Source: Deltaproteobacteria bacterium (GTDB lineage: Bacteria > Desulfobacterota_B > Binatia > UBA9968). From it: a stretch of DNA of 21,843 bases. The notes below the pieces were generated by a model. The model made no database searches, was not told the origin of the DNA, and saw nothing but the letters and a program-made list of their open reading frames with translations. Where the stretch lies: positions 1 through 21,843 of the forward strand of contig JACPSF010000206.1 of assembly GCA_016193385.1 (NCBI GenBank), written 5' to 3'. Of the stretch, positions 14,501 to 21,843 are shown piece by piece. The position numbers and the translations under genes are program-made. Within the stretch, counting starts at the first letter, position 1; each line of letters opens with the position of its first letter.

Positions 14501-15889
14501 GAAGCTCTGCGCCGGATCGTGCATGGCTGGCTGGATGTGCTGGGACCGACGACGATCTCCGATCTGGCACAAAAAGTCGGGCTATCCGTAGAGCAAGTAC
14601 GCCGCGCGCTGGAGGCTCTGGAGGCGGCAGGTATCGTGCTCAGGGGAAATTTTACGCCGGGGCAGCGGGAAGAGGTCGAATGGTGCGAGCGGGGGCTGTT
14701 GGCCCGCATTCATCGTTTGACCCTGGGGCGGCTTCGTCGGGAAATCGAGCCGGTGAGCGCCGCGGACTTTATCCGGTTTCTCCTTTCCTGGCAGCATGTG
14801 CAGCCTTCGACGCGGCTTCGCGGGCTGGAGGGAGTCCTGGGAGTTATCCGCCAGTTGCAGGGCTTAGAGCTGCTGGCGCCCGCCTGGGAGCGGTACGTTT
14901 TGCCCTCGCGGATCGCGGAGTATGACCCATCGGACCTCGAGGAACTGTGCCTCGGGGGCGTCGTTGCCTGGGGGAGACTCCCAACGGAAACGGCTGTTGC
15001 GATCGGTGACGAAAAAGCCGAGCGCCGCCGACCGAGGCAAAGAAAGGTGCGGGTGCCCGCGCGCGTTGCCCCGATCGCATTTCTCCTCCGCGATGACCTG
15101 GCCTATTGGCTCCCGCCTGAAAGCGCACGCTGGGAAAAGATCACGGAGCTTTCGGCCGCGGCTCGAGATGTAGCGCGCTACCTGGAGGAACGCGGCGCCT
15201 CGTTCTTAGCGGAGATCGCGCGTGCGACGGGTCTGCTCAAGGGCAAGACAGAGGAGGCCTTATGGGAGCTTGTGGCCCACGGGGTGGTCACCGGTGATGG
15301 CATCGCCGGGCTGCGCGTCCTGCTGACGCCGGAGGTTAAGAGACGGGGCAGAAGAGGCCGCCTAAGGCTCGTTTCCACGGCCCGGGGGCCGGAGCGATTG
15401 ATGCCGCTCGGGCGCTGGTCCCTGTGGCAGCCGGAAGCGCATCGGGAGAGCGCGATGAATCCGGAAAAAGTCGCTGAGTTCGCGGCGCTCCAGCTGCTGC
15501 GGCGCTACGGGGTCGTGTGGCGAGAACTCTTGGCGCGCGAGACGGCGCGGCCCCGATGGCGAACCTTGTTGGAGGTTTACCGGCGGCTCGAGGCGCAAGG
15601 TGAGATCCGCGGGGGACGGTTCGCCAGCGGCTTTGCCGGAGAGCAGTTCGCTCTTCCGGAGGCGGTGGATCATTTGCGCGCGGTGCGCCGTTCGCCCGTG
15701 GATCCAGTGCCTGTGATCGTTTCCTCTGCCGATCCCTTGAATCTTGTCGGCGTCCTCACACCGGGACCGCGAATCTCGCCTTACTCCAACCAGGTGATTG
15801 CCTACCGCGGCGGGCTGCCGGTGGAGGCCGGCCCCCTCGGCGAGGTTTTGAGCCGGCTTCAGCAGCCGCTCGCCATCCCGGAAGACTAA
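11522..15889 (+). CDS. lhr: Lhr-type superfamily 2 ATP-dependent helicase (large form)
   Basis: A 1455-residue protein of the Lhr family (E. coli Lhr is about 1538). Core motifs: motif I APTGSGKT at 41-48, motif II DEIH at 166-169, motif III SATQ at 201-204 and motif VI QRVGRSGH at 361-368. The Lhr core (two RecA folds, winged helix, beta-barrel) runs to roughly residue 860. The long C-terminal half has the winged-helix repeats seen in full-length bacterial Lhr, a region linked to uracil-DNA processing in E. coli. It is expected to be a 3'-5' DNA or DNA:RNA translocase in DNA repair. GTG 11522 is the only good start, because an in-frame TAA lies at 11504-11506 and FHPLVGRWF begins at residue 5. 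No Shine-Dalgarno is visible. GC returns to host level here, so it is probably chromosomal rather than island cargo. Confidence 0.93.
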   Translation: MKIPFHPLVGRWFTRQFEAPTPSQEGGWRHISQGRATLISAPTGSGKTLAAFLWSIDRLVRAGLAGELKDGTRVVYVSPLKALGNDIEKNLKEPLAGIMRLAQAEGLALPEIRLAVRSGDTPARARQQMLRRPPHILITTPESLYILLTAERSRELLRRAETVIVDEIHAVAGDKRGAHLALSLERLDALAERPLQRIGLSATQRPIEEVARLLVGSGRILPDGSPDCAIVDVGHRRAWELSIDVPDQELGPIARQELWREIYERISAQVRAHRATLVFVNTRRLVERVAHQLTVRLGEGKVGAHHGSLSRATRLKVEEGLKYGDLPVVVATASLELGIDIGHVDLVCHIGAPRTLAILLQRVGRSGHGLKTEPKGILYPLTRDDLLQCMAAIRAVRGGELDRLTIPEKPLDVLGQQMVATVASMTPPIKATRARTRADASGIGEEELFRLVRKAYPYRGLTAEEFEQVLEILAEGIASRRGRRSAYLHRDRIHRRLRARRGARLVAITNGGAIPDTADYDVIESPAETFVGKVNEDFAIESLAGDIFLLGNRSWRIRRVSAGKVWVEDARGLPPSIPFWLGEAPARTPELSTAVSSLRREVAERLRAPDAAARWLIEATGCTAEGGRQIVSYVQETQRVLGCVPTKDTVVAERFFDEAGGMQLVLHAPFGGRINRAWGLALRKRFCVSFDRELQAAATDDGIVISLVEQHSFPIGEVFAMLRPAILERELTQATLASPMFVNRWRWNTSRALAVLRHSGGKKVPVAIQRMRAEDLLAAVFPEQVMCQDNRMGPVTLPDHPLVNETMKDCLHQAMDLDGLKELLIKIERGELRTLAVDTSAPSPMAHEILNANPYAFLDDAPLEERRARAVALRRTDRDLSLGIGALSPAAIEEVRTQAWPDIRDPDELHDFLLSVGLLPLEAAEPWRELAGELILAGRATVARWVAGRPGAERRGYLAAERLAWVRALFAELSVEPEIEAFSGGLHPVVSEDEALRRIVHGWLDVLGPTTISDLAQKVGLSVEQVRRALEALEAAGIVLRGNFTPGQREEVEWCERGLLARIHRLTLGRLRREIEPVSAADFIRFLLSWQHVQPSTRLRGLEGVLGVIRQLQGLELLAPAWERYVLPSRIAEYDPSDLEELCLGGVVAWGRLPTETAVAIGDEKAERRRPRQRKVRVPARVAPIAFLLRDDLAYWLPPESARWEKITELSAAARDVARYLEERGASFLAEIARATGLLKGKTEEALWELVAHGVVTGDGIAGLRVLLTPEVKRRGRRGRLRLVSTARGPERLMPLGRWSLWQPEAHRESAMNPEKVAEFAALQLLRRYGVVWRELLARETARPRWRTLLEVYRRLEAQGEIRGGRFASGFAGEQFALPEAVDHLRAVRRSPVDPVPVIVSSADPLNLVGVLTPGPRISPYSNQVIAYRGGLPVEAGPLGEVLSRLQQPLAIPED

Positions 15890-15940
15890 GAAAGTCATGG
15901 GTAAAAAGTTGCGGCGCGTCGCGGGCCAGGTCCGGCGTAC

Positions 15941-15969
15941 TTGACACTTTCCCAGGCTTTCGTTTACAT
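15941..15969 (+). promoter_or_regulatory. Candidate promoter for the molybdenum hydroxylase gene
   Basis: A perfect TTGACA at 15941-15946 is followed, after 17 bases, by TTACAT (15964-15969), a weak -10 box. It lies about 105 bases before the hydroxylase ATG in the 186-base gap after lhr. Confidence 0.3.
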
Positions 15970-16000
15970 GTTGCCTCAACTCCGAGTGGCCGCTGCTCCA

Positions 16001-16019
16001 TGCTTCGACAGGCTCAGCA
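16001..16019. repeat. CTTCGACAGGCTCAG-type dispersed repeat
   Basis: TGCTTCGACAGGCTCAGCA contains the core CTTCGACAGGCTCAG, which I recognise as an intergenic repeat found scattered in many bacterial genomes. Only one copy is visible here and no paired arm, so it is a fragment. It sits between the candidate promoter and the hydroxylase gene. Confidence 0.4.
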
Positions 16020-16075
16020 CTTCGAAGATATGGTGAGCGTGAGTCGAACCATAGACTTTTTCAAGAGGTGAAAAG

Positions 16076-18298
16076 ATGAAACAGAGCCATGTCGTCGGAA
16101 TGCCCACTCCGAGAGTAGAAGGGGAAGAGAAAGTCTCCGGGCAAGCCGGCTACACGGCGGACAAGACGCTGCCCGGCATGCTTTGGGTCAAGGTCCTGAG
16201 GAGCCCGATTCCTCATGGCCGTATCAAGCGGATCGATAGCGGCAGGGCTGCGGAGCTGCCCGGCGTCAAAGTGGTCCTCACCGGACGAGACGTCAAAGGC
16301 ACCAAGATCGGGAAGAAGATCGTGGATATGCCGATCCTGGCCGATGACGTCGTGCGATTTATCGGCGAGAAGGTGGCTGCCGTAGCGGCGGAGAGCGAAG
16401 ACAGCGCCGAACAGGCGCTGGAGCTGATCGAAGTGGAATACGAGGACTTACCGTCCGTCTCCGATCCTTTGGAGGCCATGAAGCCGTCTGCCCCGCTCCT
16501 ACATCCCGATCTGCGCAGTTACAGCGGTCTGCTTCACGAGATCAAAGAACCGAGTAATGTCTTCGTCCATATCGAGTGGAAAAAGGGGAACATCGAGCAG
16601 GGCTTTAGCCAGTCGGACGTGATTGTCGAGAATAGCTTTTGCACATCCATGGCCCACCAGGGTTACATCGAGCCTCATGCCTGTCTCGTGAAGGTCAAGC
16701 CAGACGGGGGAGCGGAAATCTGGGCTTCGACCAAGAGCCCCTTCGCCCTGCGCGAGCAGGTCGGCACGGCCTTGAAGGTTTCCCCGCAAAAGCTGGTCGT
16801 CCACCCCAGTTATGTCGGCGGCGATTTCGGCGGGAAAGGCGATAGCAACGACATCGCATTGTGCTATGTGCTCTCGCAGAAGAGCGGCCATCCGGTAAAA
16901 CTGCTGCTGGATTACAACGAGGAGTTTGTCGCAGGCAACCCGCGCCATGCGGCGGTGGTAACGATCAAGACGGGGGTTAAAAAAACCGGCCGGATGGTTG
17001 CCCAACAATTTCGGTACGTCTTCGATAGCGGCGCCTATGGCTCGTACCGCCCGCAAGGCTTTCTCGTCGGTGCCCATGAAAGCGCGGGGCCCTATAGAAT
17101 TCCCAACGTGCTCATTGAAGAAAACTACGTCTACACGAATAAAGTCCCGTGCGGCTACATGCGAGCTCCGGGCCACGCGCAAGGCGTGTTCGCAAACGAA
17201 AGCCAGATGGATCTCGTTGCCAGGGAACTCGGCCTGGACCCGGCGCAATTCCGCAAACTCAATTTCATGCATGACGGCGAGGAATCGCCGCTGGGGCACA
17301 TGATCTCGCACGTCGGGGTCGAAGAGGCCCTGGACCAGGCTCTTGAAGTTTCCGGGTACCACGGGCGCAAGCCCAAGAACGTGGGGCGTGGGTTGGCGGT
17401 GGCTCAATGGGTCTCCAAAGGGGGTGAATCCTACGCGTTCGTGAGGATCGACAAAAGCGGGAACGTTACGCTTTCCTCCGCCGTCATGGATGTCGGGCCC
17501 GGAGCGTATACGATCATGCGGCAGATCGTGGCCGAGGAGTTAAAAGTTCCCATAGATTCGGTCCGAGTGGAAGCGCTCGATACCTCCAAGGTCGTGAAGG
17601 ACACCGGAGTCCGGGGCAGCAGCAGCACCCGCGTGCACGGCAGCGCCGCTTTCGAAGCCGCGAAGAAGGCCAAGGAGGAAATCCTGAAAGCGGCTAGCCA
17701 ACTCATGGAAGCTCCTCCCGGCCAGCTTGCCCTCCATGAGGGCGGAGTGACCCATGGCGCGGTGCAAAAAAAGATATCCTTAGCCGAGATCGTCCGCGCC
17801 AAAGGGGAGCCGATTATCGCCGAAGGACATTACAACAACATGACGGACGGTCCTGAATCGTCCACGGTAACGCAGGTGGCGGAGGTGGACGTGGACCCTG
17901 AGACGGGAGAAGTCAAAGTCCGGCAGATTATTTCGGCTCACGACACCGGCGCTATCCTCAACCCGATGAGCCACCAGGGGCAAATCGACGGCGCCGTGGT
18001 CATGGGAATGGGATATGGCAAGATGGAAGAACTCCGCGCCGACGAAAGCGGCAAGATCGTGACGGCCAATTTCGGCGACTACAAAATCCCCACGATCCGG
18101 GATATTCCCGTTCTTAAGACGGTTGTGATGCAATCCAACACCGGAAGCGGCCCCTATAACAGCATGAGTATCGGGGAAACGGCGATCATGCCCACCGCCG
18201 CTGCGATCGCTAATGCGGTCTATGACGCCGTAGGGGTAAGGATCAAGTCCCTGCCGATCACGTCGGAAAAGGTGCTTGAGGCGCTTAAATCGCGCTGA
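16076..18298 (+). CDS. Molybdopterin-binding large subunit, xanthine dehydrogenase family
   Basis: A 740-residue molybdenum hydroxylase large subunit (aldehyde oxidase / CoxL-like superfamily). Such enzymes hydroxylate carbonyls or N-heterocycles with water-derived oxygen. Seen: the N-terminal hammerhead domain (GQAGYTADKTLPGMLWVKVLRSP, about 22-44), the Mo-cofactor loop GGDFGGK at 248-254, GYMRAPGHAQG near 360 and the active-site glutamate Glu701 in SIGETA. The CO dehydrogenase form I motif AYxCSFR is absent, so CO oxidation is unlikely. ATG 16076 has GAGGTG at 16065-16070. The usual small [2Fe-2S] and FAD subunit genes are missing on both sides, so it must use partners elsewhere or another electron acceptor. 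The downstream SDR genes on the same strand suggest a shared oxidation pathway. Substrate unknown. Confidence 0.88.
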   Translation: MKQSHVVGMPTPRVEGEEKVSGQAGYTADKTLPGMLWVKVLRSPIPHGRIKRIDSGRAAELPGVKVVLTGRDVKGTKIGKKIVDMPILADDVVRFIGEKVAAVAAESEDSAEQALELIEVEYEDLPSVSDPLEAMKPSAPLLHPDLRSYSGLLHEIKEPSNVFVHIEWKKGNIEQGFSQSDVIVENSFCTSMAHQGYIEPHACLVKVKPDGGAEIWASTKSPFALREQVGTALKVSPQKLVVHPSYVGGDFGGKGDSNDIALCYVLSQKSGHPVKLLLDYNEEFVAGNPRHAAVVTIKTGVKKTGRMVAQQFRYVFDSGAYGSYRPQGFLVGAHESAGPYRIPNVLIEENYVYTNKVPCGYMRAPGHAQGVFANESQMDLVARELGLDPAQFRKLNFMHDGEESPLGHMISHVGVEEALDQALEVSGYHGRKPKNVGRGLAVAQWVSKGGESYAFVRIDKSGNVTLSSAVMDVGPGAYTIMRQIVAEELKVPIDSVRVEALDTSKVVKDTGVRGSSSTRVHGSAAFEAAKKAKEEILKAASQLMEAPPGQLALHEGGVTHGAVQKKISLAEIVRAKGEPIIAEGHYNNMTDGPESSTVTQVAEVDVDPETGEVKVRQIISAHDTGAILNPMSHQGQIDGAVVMGMGYGKMEELRADESGKIVTANFGDYKIPTIRDIPVLKTVVMQSNTGSGPYNSMSIGETAIMPTAAAIANAVYDAVGVRIKSLPITSEKVLEALKSR

Positions 18299-18335
18299 GC
18301 GTGGCCGGCTAAGGCCGCAGATCATAGGGAGGTTT

Positions 18336-19085
18336 ATGAACCGACTCGACGGGCGCGTGGCTATTATCACCGGTGGCGGGCAGGGAATAGGGAAAGCCAT
18401 CGCCTTGGGGATGGCCCGAGAAGGAGCCGCGGTGGTCATCGCGGAAATCAACGGAAGCAATGCGCTGACAGTGCGAAGCGAAGCGCAGGAAAGCGGGCAA
18501 GAGGCCCTTGCTGTTCCTACGGATGTCTCCCGCGAGGAATCCGTGTCGGCTATGGTGGAACGGTGCTTAAAAGAGTTTGGCCGGATCGATATCCTGGTCA
18601 ACAACGCGGGCATTTATCCGGTTTCTCCGGTTGAAGAGATGGCGGAGGAGGAGTGGGACCGCGTTATCGGAACTAATCTGATCGGGACATTTTTGTGTTC
18701 TAAAGCGGTCGTTCCAAGATTATTGGAGCAAAGCTGGGGGAGGATCATCAATATGACCTCGGGGCGAGCGCTCCAGGGGGCTGAAGGAGGAGCGCACTAC
18801 GCGGCAACCAAGGCAGGGATCATCGGTTTTACCAAAGCATTAGCCTTGGAATTGGCGCCGCACGGAATCACCGTCAATGCAATTTGCCCGGGCGTGACAG
18901 ATACGGCCCAGCCCCGTGGGCACAGAAGCGAAGAGGAGCTGTACGCGATGGGGGCCAGGGTCCCTCTCGGTCGCATCGGACAGCCGGAGGATTTAGTCGG
19001 AGCGGCTATCTTTCTCGCCAGTGATGCGGCCAGGTTCGTCACGGGCCAAACCGTGCTGGTCAACGGCGGGGCCATCATGTGGTGA
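18336..19085 (+). CDS. SDR-family oxidoreductase (FabG-like)
   Basis: A 249-residue classical short-chain dehydrogenase/reductase, an NAD(P)-dependent alcohol/ketone oxidoreductase. Seen: cofactor motif TGGGQGIG (12-19), NNAG (89-92) and the catalytic set Ser142, Tyr155, Lys159 (YAATK), followed by the usual PG and the C-terminal GQTVLVNGG. The start is ATG 18336, which has AGGGAGG at 18326-18332 and matches the normal SDR N-terminus. An upstream in-frame start at 18276 would overlap the hydroxylase gene. It lies 37 bases after the molybdenum hydroxylase and 8 bases before a second SDR, so the three are probably one operon. FabG-like sequence alone does not fix the substrate; a catabolic role is inferred from the neighbours. 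Confidence 0.92.
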   Translation: MNRLDGRVAIITGGGQGIGKAIALGMAREGAAVVIAEINGSNALTVRSEAQESGQEALAVPTDVSREESVSAMVERCLKEFGRIDILVNNAGIYPVSPVEEMAEEEWDRVIGTNLIGTFLCSKAVVPRLLEQSWGRIINMTSGRALQGAEGGAHYAATKAGIIGFTKALALELAPHGITVNAICPGVTDTAQPRGHRSEEELYAMGARVPLGRIGQPEDLVGAAIFLASDAARFVTGQTVLVNGGAIMW

Positions 19086-19093
19086 GGACGATT

Positions 19094-19846
19094 ATGAGCT
19101 CAGCGGACAAGAAAGTTGCAGTGGTGTCGGGCGGGGCAGGAGGGATCGGGGCGGCCGTGGTGTCACGTCTGGCCCAGGCAGATTTCATCCCGATTATCCT
19201 GGATAAAGACGAAGCCGCGGGCCGGGAAGTTTTGGCCAAGCTGGCCTTCCAGGAGGGGAGAGGGTTGTGCATTGCGCTCGATGCTACGAAAAAAAGCGAG
19301 GTTCAGCGCGCGCTCGACAGAGTCCTTGCGGATTATCGCCGGGTCGATGTCCTGGTCAACCTCGCGGGAGGCTCGCTCTATACCAAACTCATGCAGGATT
19401 TTTCCCTCACGGAGTGGCGGGAAGTGATCGACGCCAACCTCAAATCGACGTTTCTCTGCTGCCAGGCTGTTCTTCCGATCATGAAAGCCCAGCGGCAAGG
19501 AGCGATCATCAACACCGCCTCGAACTACGCGGTCACCGGAAGCGCAAGGCGCACCCCCTATTCGGCCGCTAAGGCCGCGATCGTCGCCTTCACCAAGTCG
19601 CTCGCCGCCGAGCTGGCTCCCTATGGAGTGCGCGCCAACGTCATCGCGCCGGGTCGCACGGCAACGGCACGGGTGATGGGCAACTACGACTCCGAGGGAT
19701 GGACAGCCATCAACAGCCAGATTCCCATGGGGCGAGCGGCTGAGCCCGCCGAGATCGCCGAGGGAGTCGCTTTTCTTGCCGGCGACGAGAGCCTTTACAT
19801 GACCGGTCAGACCCTGCACGTCAATGGCGGAATGGTCATGCCGTAA
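19094..19846 (+). CDS. SDR-family oxidoreductase, second copy
   Basis: A 250-residue classical SDR distinct from the one upstream. Seen: SGGAGGIG (12-19) for nucleotide binding, NLAGG at 89-93 where most SDRs have NNAG, and the catalytic triad Ser143, Tyr156, Lys160 (YSAAK). The end is GQTLHVNGGMVMP. ATG 19094 is preferred because GAGGA at 19084-19088 sits 5 bases ahead. A GTG at 19079 would overlap the previous gene. The two tandem SDRs may oxidise successive or stereoisomeric hydroxyl groups of one compound, which is inferred from position only. The gene faces the amidohydrolase gene across 39 bases. Confidence 0.91.
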   Translation: MSSADKKVAVVSGGAGGIGAAVVSRLAQADFIPIILDKDEAAGREVLAKLAFQEGRGLCIALDATKKSEVQRALDRVLADYRRVDVLVNLAGGSLYTKLMQDFSLTEWREVIDANLKSTFLCCQAVLPIMKAQRQGAIINTASNYAVTGSARRTPYSAAKAAIVAFTKSLAAELAPYGVRANVIAPGRTATARVMGNYDSEGWTAINSQIPMGRAAEPAEIAEGVAFLAGDESLYMTGQTLHVNGGMVMP

Positions 19847-19885
19847 CTTCGGGAAGTAAAGATATGTTTGCCTGGCGTGGCCCCC

Positions 19886-20977
19886 TTATAGCGGATAAAA
19901 TCGGCGCGGATTTTCGCACAGGATTTTTTCCGTCAGGGTCGGCGGTATGTCCTCGCGCGCTCTCATCGTGGCGACGAGATTGCGCTCTTCGGATGGGTCG
20001 TTGTGGCCGTAGTCGGAGCCTATGATCAGGTTGTCTTCGCCCGTGTACTTGACGATGTAGGGGACGTCCTCGTCCGCCTCGCATGCGATAAAGAGCCTGT
20101 AGTCACGGAATAGATCCGCGCTCGAAAGGTGCTTCCAGCGGTCCCGGAATAACCTCCTCAGGATATGAATAAGGAAGGGGACCCAGCCCGCCGAGGCTTC
20201 TATAAAGCCGAATCTGAGGCGAGGGAAGAGCTCCGGTATCTTGTTGGCGACCAGGTCTCGGAAAGCCACCAGGGGCAAAACCCTGCTGACGAGGAAACTG
20301 TGGTTTCGCTCGACATTTATCAGGTTGAGGAGCGTGGCGTTGCCCGCCGCCGTATGGATGCAGATCGGGAGGTCTACATCGCTTGCCGATTGGTAGACGG
20401 GAAAGAAGTAGGGGTTGTCCAGGGTCTTATCCCCTTCGAGCCCGCGGAAAAATATGCCTACGGCTCCGTGATCCTTGGCCCATTTGATCTCCTTCACGGA
20501 TTCTTCAATCGATCTTAAGGGCGGAACCACGATCCATTTGAGCCGCCCCTTCCCTTTGGAGCAGGCCTCCGCCATCCAGCGGTTATAGGCGCGGCACAGG
20601 GCGACATCCAGTGCTACATCGTCGGTGAGGTAGACGAGGAACAGGGTGGGGTAGATCACCTGCAGCTCCACGCCGAACTTATCCATGTCCGCGAGGCGGG
20701 CCCGGGGATCGGTGAGCTCTCTGCAAGCGATGTGGATGTCTCCTCTGGAGGACTCCAGCTTGGAAGCCGAAGGAGTAATGAGGCGGAAGCTGGCCCTTCC
20801 CGCGGGCCGGGGGAAGATATTCCCGTCAATCAGCCAGAAGGCGTTGCGAACGTCGTACAGGGTGTCATCGGGAACCGACACGATCACCGGCCTGCGCGGA
20901 TACATTTCTTTTTCCATCAAGCCCCACATGCCCGCCGATTCCGAGACATGGGTATCGGCATCTACGACACCGGCCAT
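19886..20977 (-). CDS. Amidohydrolase-family (PF04909) metal-dependent hydrolase/decarboxylase
   Basis: A 363-residue member of the amidohydrolase-2 family, related to ACMSD-type decarboxylases and other C-C or amide cleaving enzymes with a metal-bound TIM barrel. Seen: N-terminal VVDADTHVSE (metal site, Asp8 and His10), LADMDKFGVELQVIYPT, PICIHTA with the barrel histidine, FGFIEASAGW and the C-terminal GSDYGHNDP carrying the catalytic-type Asp. ATG 20977 is chosen because an almost perfect AAGGAGGT precedes it. The frame extends to 21013 but without a good ribosome site. It converges with the SDR pair. A role in ring-cleavage product or heterocycle breakdown alongside the molybdenum hydroxylase is an inference. 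Confidence 0.88.
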   Translation of the reverse strand: MAGVVDADTHVSESAGMWGLMEKEMYPRRPVIVSVPDDTLYDVRNAFWLIDGNIFPRPAGRASFRLITPSASKLESSRGDIHIACRELTDPRARLADMDKFGVELQVIYPTLFLVYLTDDVALDVALCRAYNRWMAEACSKGKGRLKWIVVPPLRSIEESVKEIKWAKDHGAVGIFFRGLEGDKTLDNPYFFPVYQSASDVDLPICIHTAAGNATLLNLINVERNHSFLVSRVLPLVAFRDLVANKIPELFPRLRFGFIEASAGWVPFLIHILRRLFRDRWKHLSSADLFRDYRLFIACEADEDVPYIVKYTGEDNLIIGSDYGHNDPSEERNLVATMRAREDIPPTLTEKILCENPRRFYPL

Positions 20978-21034
20978 AGAACCTCCTTCTATCCATTCTG
21001 GAAGGGCCTCCATATTTCTTCCGGTTACGGGTAA

Positions 21035-21063
21035 TTGTCAAGTCTTGAATTTGGTCATATAGG
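21035..21063 (+). promoter_or_regulatory. Candidate divergent promoter region
   Basis: TTGTCA (21035-21040) with TATAGG (21058-21063) 17 bases later could drive the phosphodiesterase. On the other strand TTGACA (21041-21036) overlaps it and could serve the amidohydrolase, though no good -10 box follows. Overlapping -35 boxes would make the two genes compete for polymerase. Confidence 0.25.
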
Positions 21064-21079
21064 TGCACAAGAGATTAAA

Positions 21080-21568
21080 ATGACTACCGTCAAGAGATCA
21101 AAGAAGGAACACCTCATCGGCGTCATTTCGGATACTCACGGCCTGCTTCGACCAGAGGCACTTAAGGCCATCCAACATTCTGCTCTGATCATCCACGTGG
21201 GGGACATAGGCAAGCCCGAAGTGATCGAGACTCTCAAGTCGATAGCTCCTGTCATTGCAATCAGAGGCAACAATGACAGAGGTAAGTGGGCGCGTAGGTT
21301 TCCTGAAACTGCGGTCGTCGAGGTTGGGAGAGTCCGAATCTATGTCATCCACGATGTAAAAGAACTTGAAATTGATCCGGCCACAGCCGGGTTCCGAGTC
21401 GTCATCAGCGGCCATTCCCACCGCCCTTCGATTCTGAGAGAGAATGGTGTCCTGTTCCTGAATCCCGGCAGCGCCGGGCCGCGCCGCTTCAAACTCCCCG
21501 TCGCCGTGGCCCGTCTTCGGGTGAGAGGTGAATCCGTGAACGCTCGTATCGCTGAGTTACCAGGATAA
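21080..21568 (+). CDS. YfcE/MJ0936-type metallophosphoesterase
   Basis: A 162-residue single-domain calcineurin-like phosphoesterase of the YfcE family, which hydrolyses phosphodiesters with two metal ions. The physiological substrate is mostly unknown. Motifs in order: ISDTHG (Asp18, His20), HVGDIG (Gly41-Asp42), RGNND (Asn64, Asn65), IHDV (His91) and SGHSH (Gly111 to His114). The C-terminal NPGSAGPRRF is also typical. Usual length is 155-185. ATG 21080 is used because IGVISDTHG follows 12 residues later. A TTG start at 21035 would add 15 residues without similarity. It stands alone, divergent from the amidohydrolase. Confidence 0.9.
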   Translation: MTTVKRSKKEHLIGVISDTHGLLRPEALKAIQHSALIIHVGDIGKPEVIETLKSIAPVIAIRGNNDRGKWARRFPETAVVEVGRVRIYVIHDVKELEIDPATAGFRVVISGHSHRPSILRENGVLFLNPGSAGPRRFKLPVAVARLRVRGESVNARIAELPG

Positions 21569-21791
21569 AGACCGACAAAAATAACTTGCCAAGCTATCGG
21601 AGTCTCAATAAGCTTGCGCCGGCGGTAGGGGTCAGTCGCTGTGCTGTATTGACCAGAAATTTGTAGCTGATCCATCTAGGGCGCTGCGAGGTGTGGCACT
21701 CAACAGGCGAGGGTGGCATACTGAGGCTGTTACTAGGCTGCCCTCAGCGCCAGACCTGGTGATCGGCTGTCATTGGTAGGAGGCAAGGACC
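21569..21791. other. Intergenic stretch before the truncated gene
   Basis: No gene is visible. GGTCA (21629-21633) and TGACC (21649-21653) form a small inverted repeat, and CTGAGG...CCTCAG (starting 21721) another. Both are too short to name. Confidence 0.4.
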
Positions 21792-21843
21792 ATGGCGAAG
21801 GTAGACGAACTAAAAACGGAAATCGAGAAACTTCCTAAGGACG
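21792..21843 (+). CDS. Start of a short gene, cut by the window edge; antitoxin-like
   Basis: ATG 21792 follows a perfect AGGAGG (21778-21783) at 8 bases. The visible 17 residues, MAKVDELKTEIEKLPKD, are helical and acidic/basic. They resemble the N-termini of small addiction-module antitoxins that usually continue with a tryptophan-containing helix. The gene is incomplete, so the assignment is weak. The ribosome site makes a real gene likely. Confidence 0.5.
   Translation, partial: MAKVDELKTEIEKLPKD

Noticed and set aside
16076..18298. Aerobic CO dehydrogenase CoxL
   Set aside because: The AYxCSFR active-site motif is absent and coxM/coxS are not adjacent.
1..21843. CRISPR array, tRNA or rRNA genes
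   Set aside because: No regularly spaced direct repeats with unique spacers, no cloverleaf and no rRNA-like segment were seen by eye; a dedicated scan was not possible.

Overview
Organism: the host genes are GC-rich; two rows counted by hand, one in nrdR and one in the large helicase gene, are each about 67% GC. The chromosomal order rpiB-glyA-nrdR-ribD, Lhr, SDRs, a molybdenum hydroxylase and a PF04909 amidohydrolase suggest an uncultured soil or sediment bacterium of the Desulfobacterota / Methylomirabilota (NC10, Rokubacteria) / Binatota type. This placement is inferred from gene content and is not proven. TGA is used as a normal stop by several genes, so the standard code applies.

Layout. 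(1) 1-3630 is a housekeeping block for nucleotide and cofactor supply: an in-frame RpiB-GlyA fusion, NrdR and RibD. A nine-base repeat array that reverses direction at its centre lies between the fusion and nrdR. A small hairpin covers the ribD start. The rib operon stops after ribD. (2) 3826-9370 is a lower-GC insert (sampled rows about 45-53%) that reads as a defence island. It holds an OLD-type ATPase/TOPRIM nuclease and a UvrD-like helicase, overlapping by 4 bases, which together form a Gabija-type pair. Two proteins not usually counted as Gabija parts follow on the same strand, and both carry PD-(D/E)XK-like motifs. (3) 9371-11134 is a debris zone. It holds the last 68 codons of a type I methylase gene (hsdM), repeat ends of the GGGGTCA type, an attC-like site, and a mazEF module whose toxin is broken by a TGA at a conserved tryptophan codon. 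(4) 11135-15889 holds an orphan ribbon-helix-helix antitoxin-like gene, head-to-head with and overlapping a full-length Lhr-type helicase. (5) 16076-20977 is a catabolic block: a lone large subunit of a xanthine dehydrogenase-family enzyme, two SDR oxidoreductases, and a convergent amidohydrolase. (6) 21080-21568 is a YfcE-like phosphodiesterase. The first codons of a short, probably antitoxin-like gene run off the right edge.

How the parts may work together: RpiB and SHMT supply ribose 5-phosphate and one-carbon units for nucleotides, NrdR controls ribonucleotide reductase, and RibD uses a GTP-derived precursor. The four island genes are compactly ordered and may form one anti-phage unit, an extended Gabija with two accessory nucleases. 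This is the best candidate here for something undescribed. The decayed hsdM and mazF show that the neighbourhood turns over defence and addiction genes.
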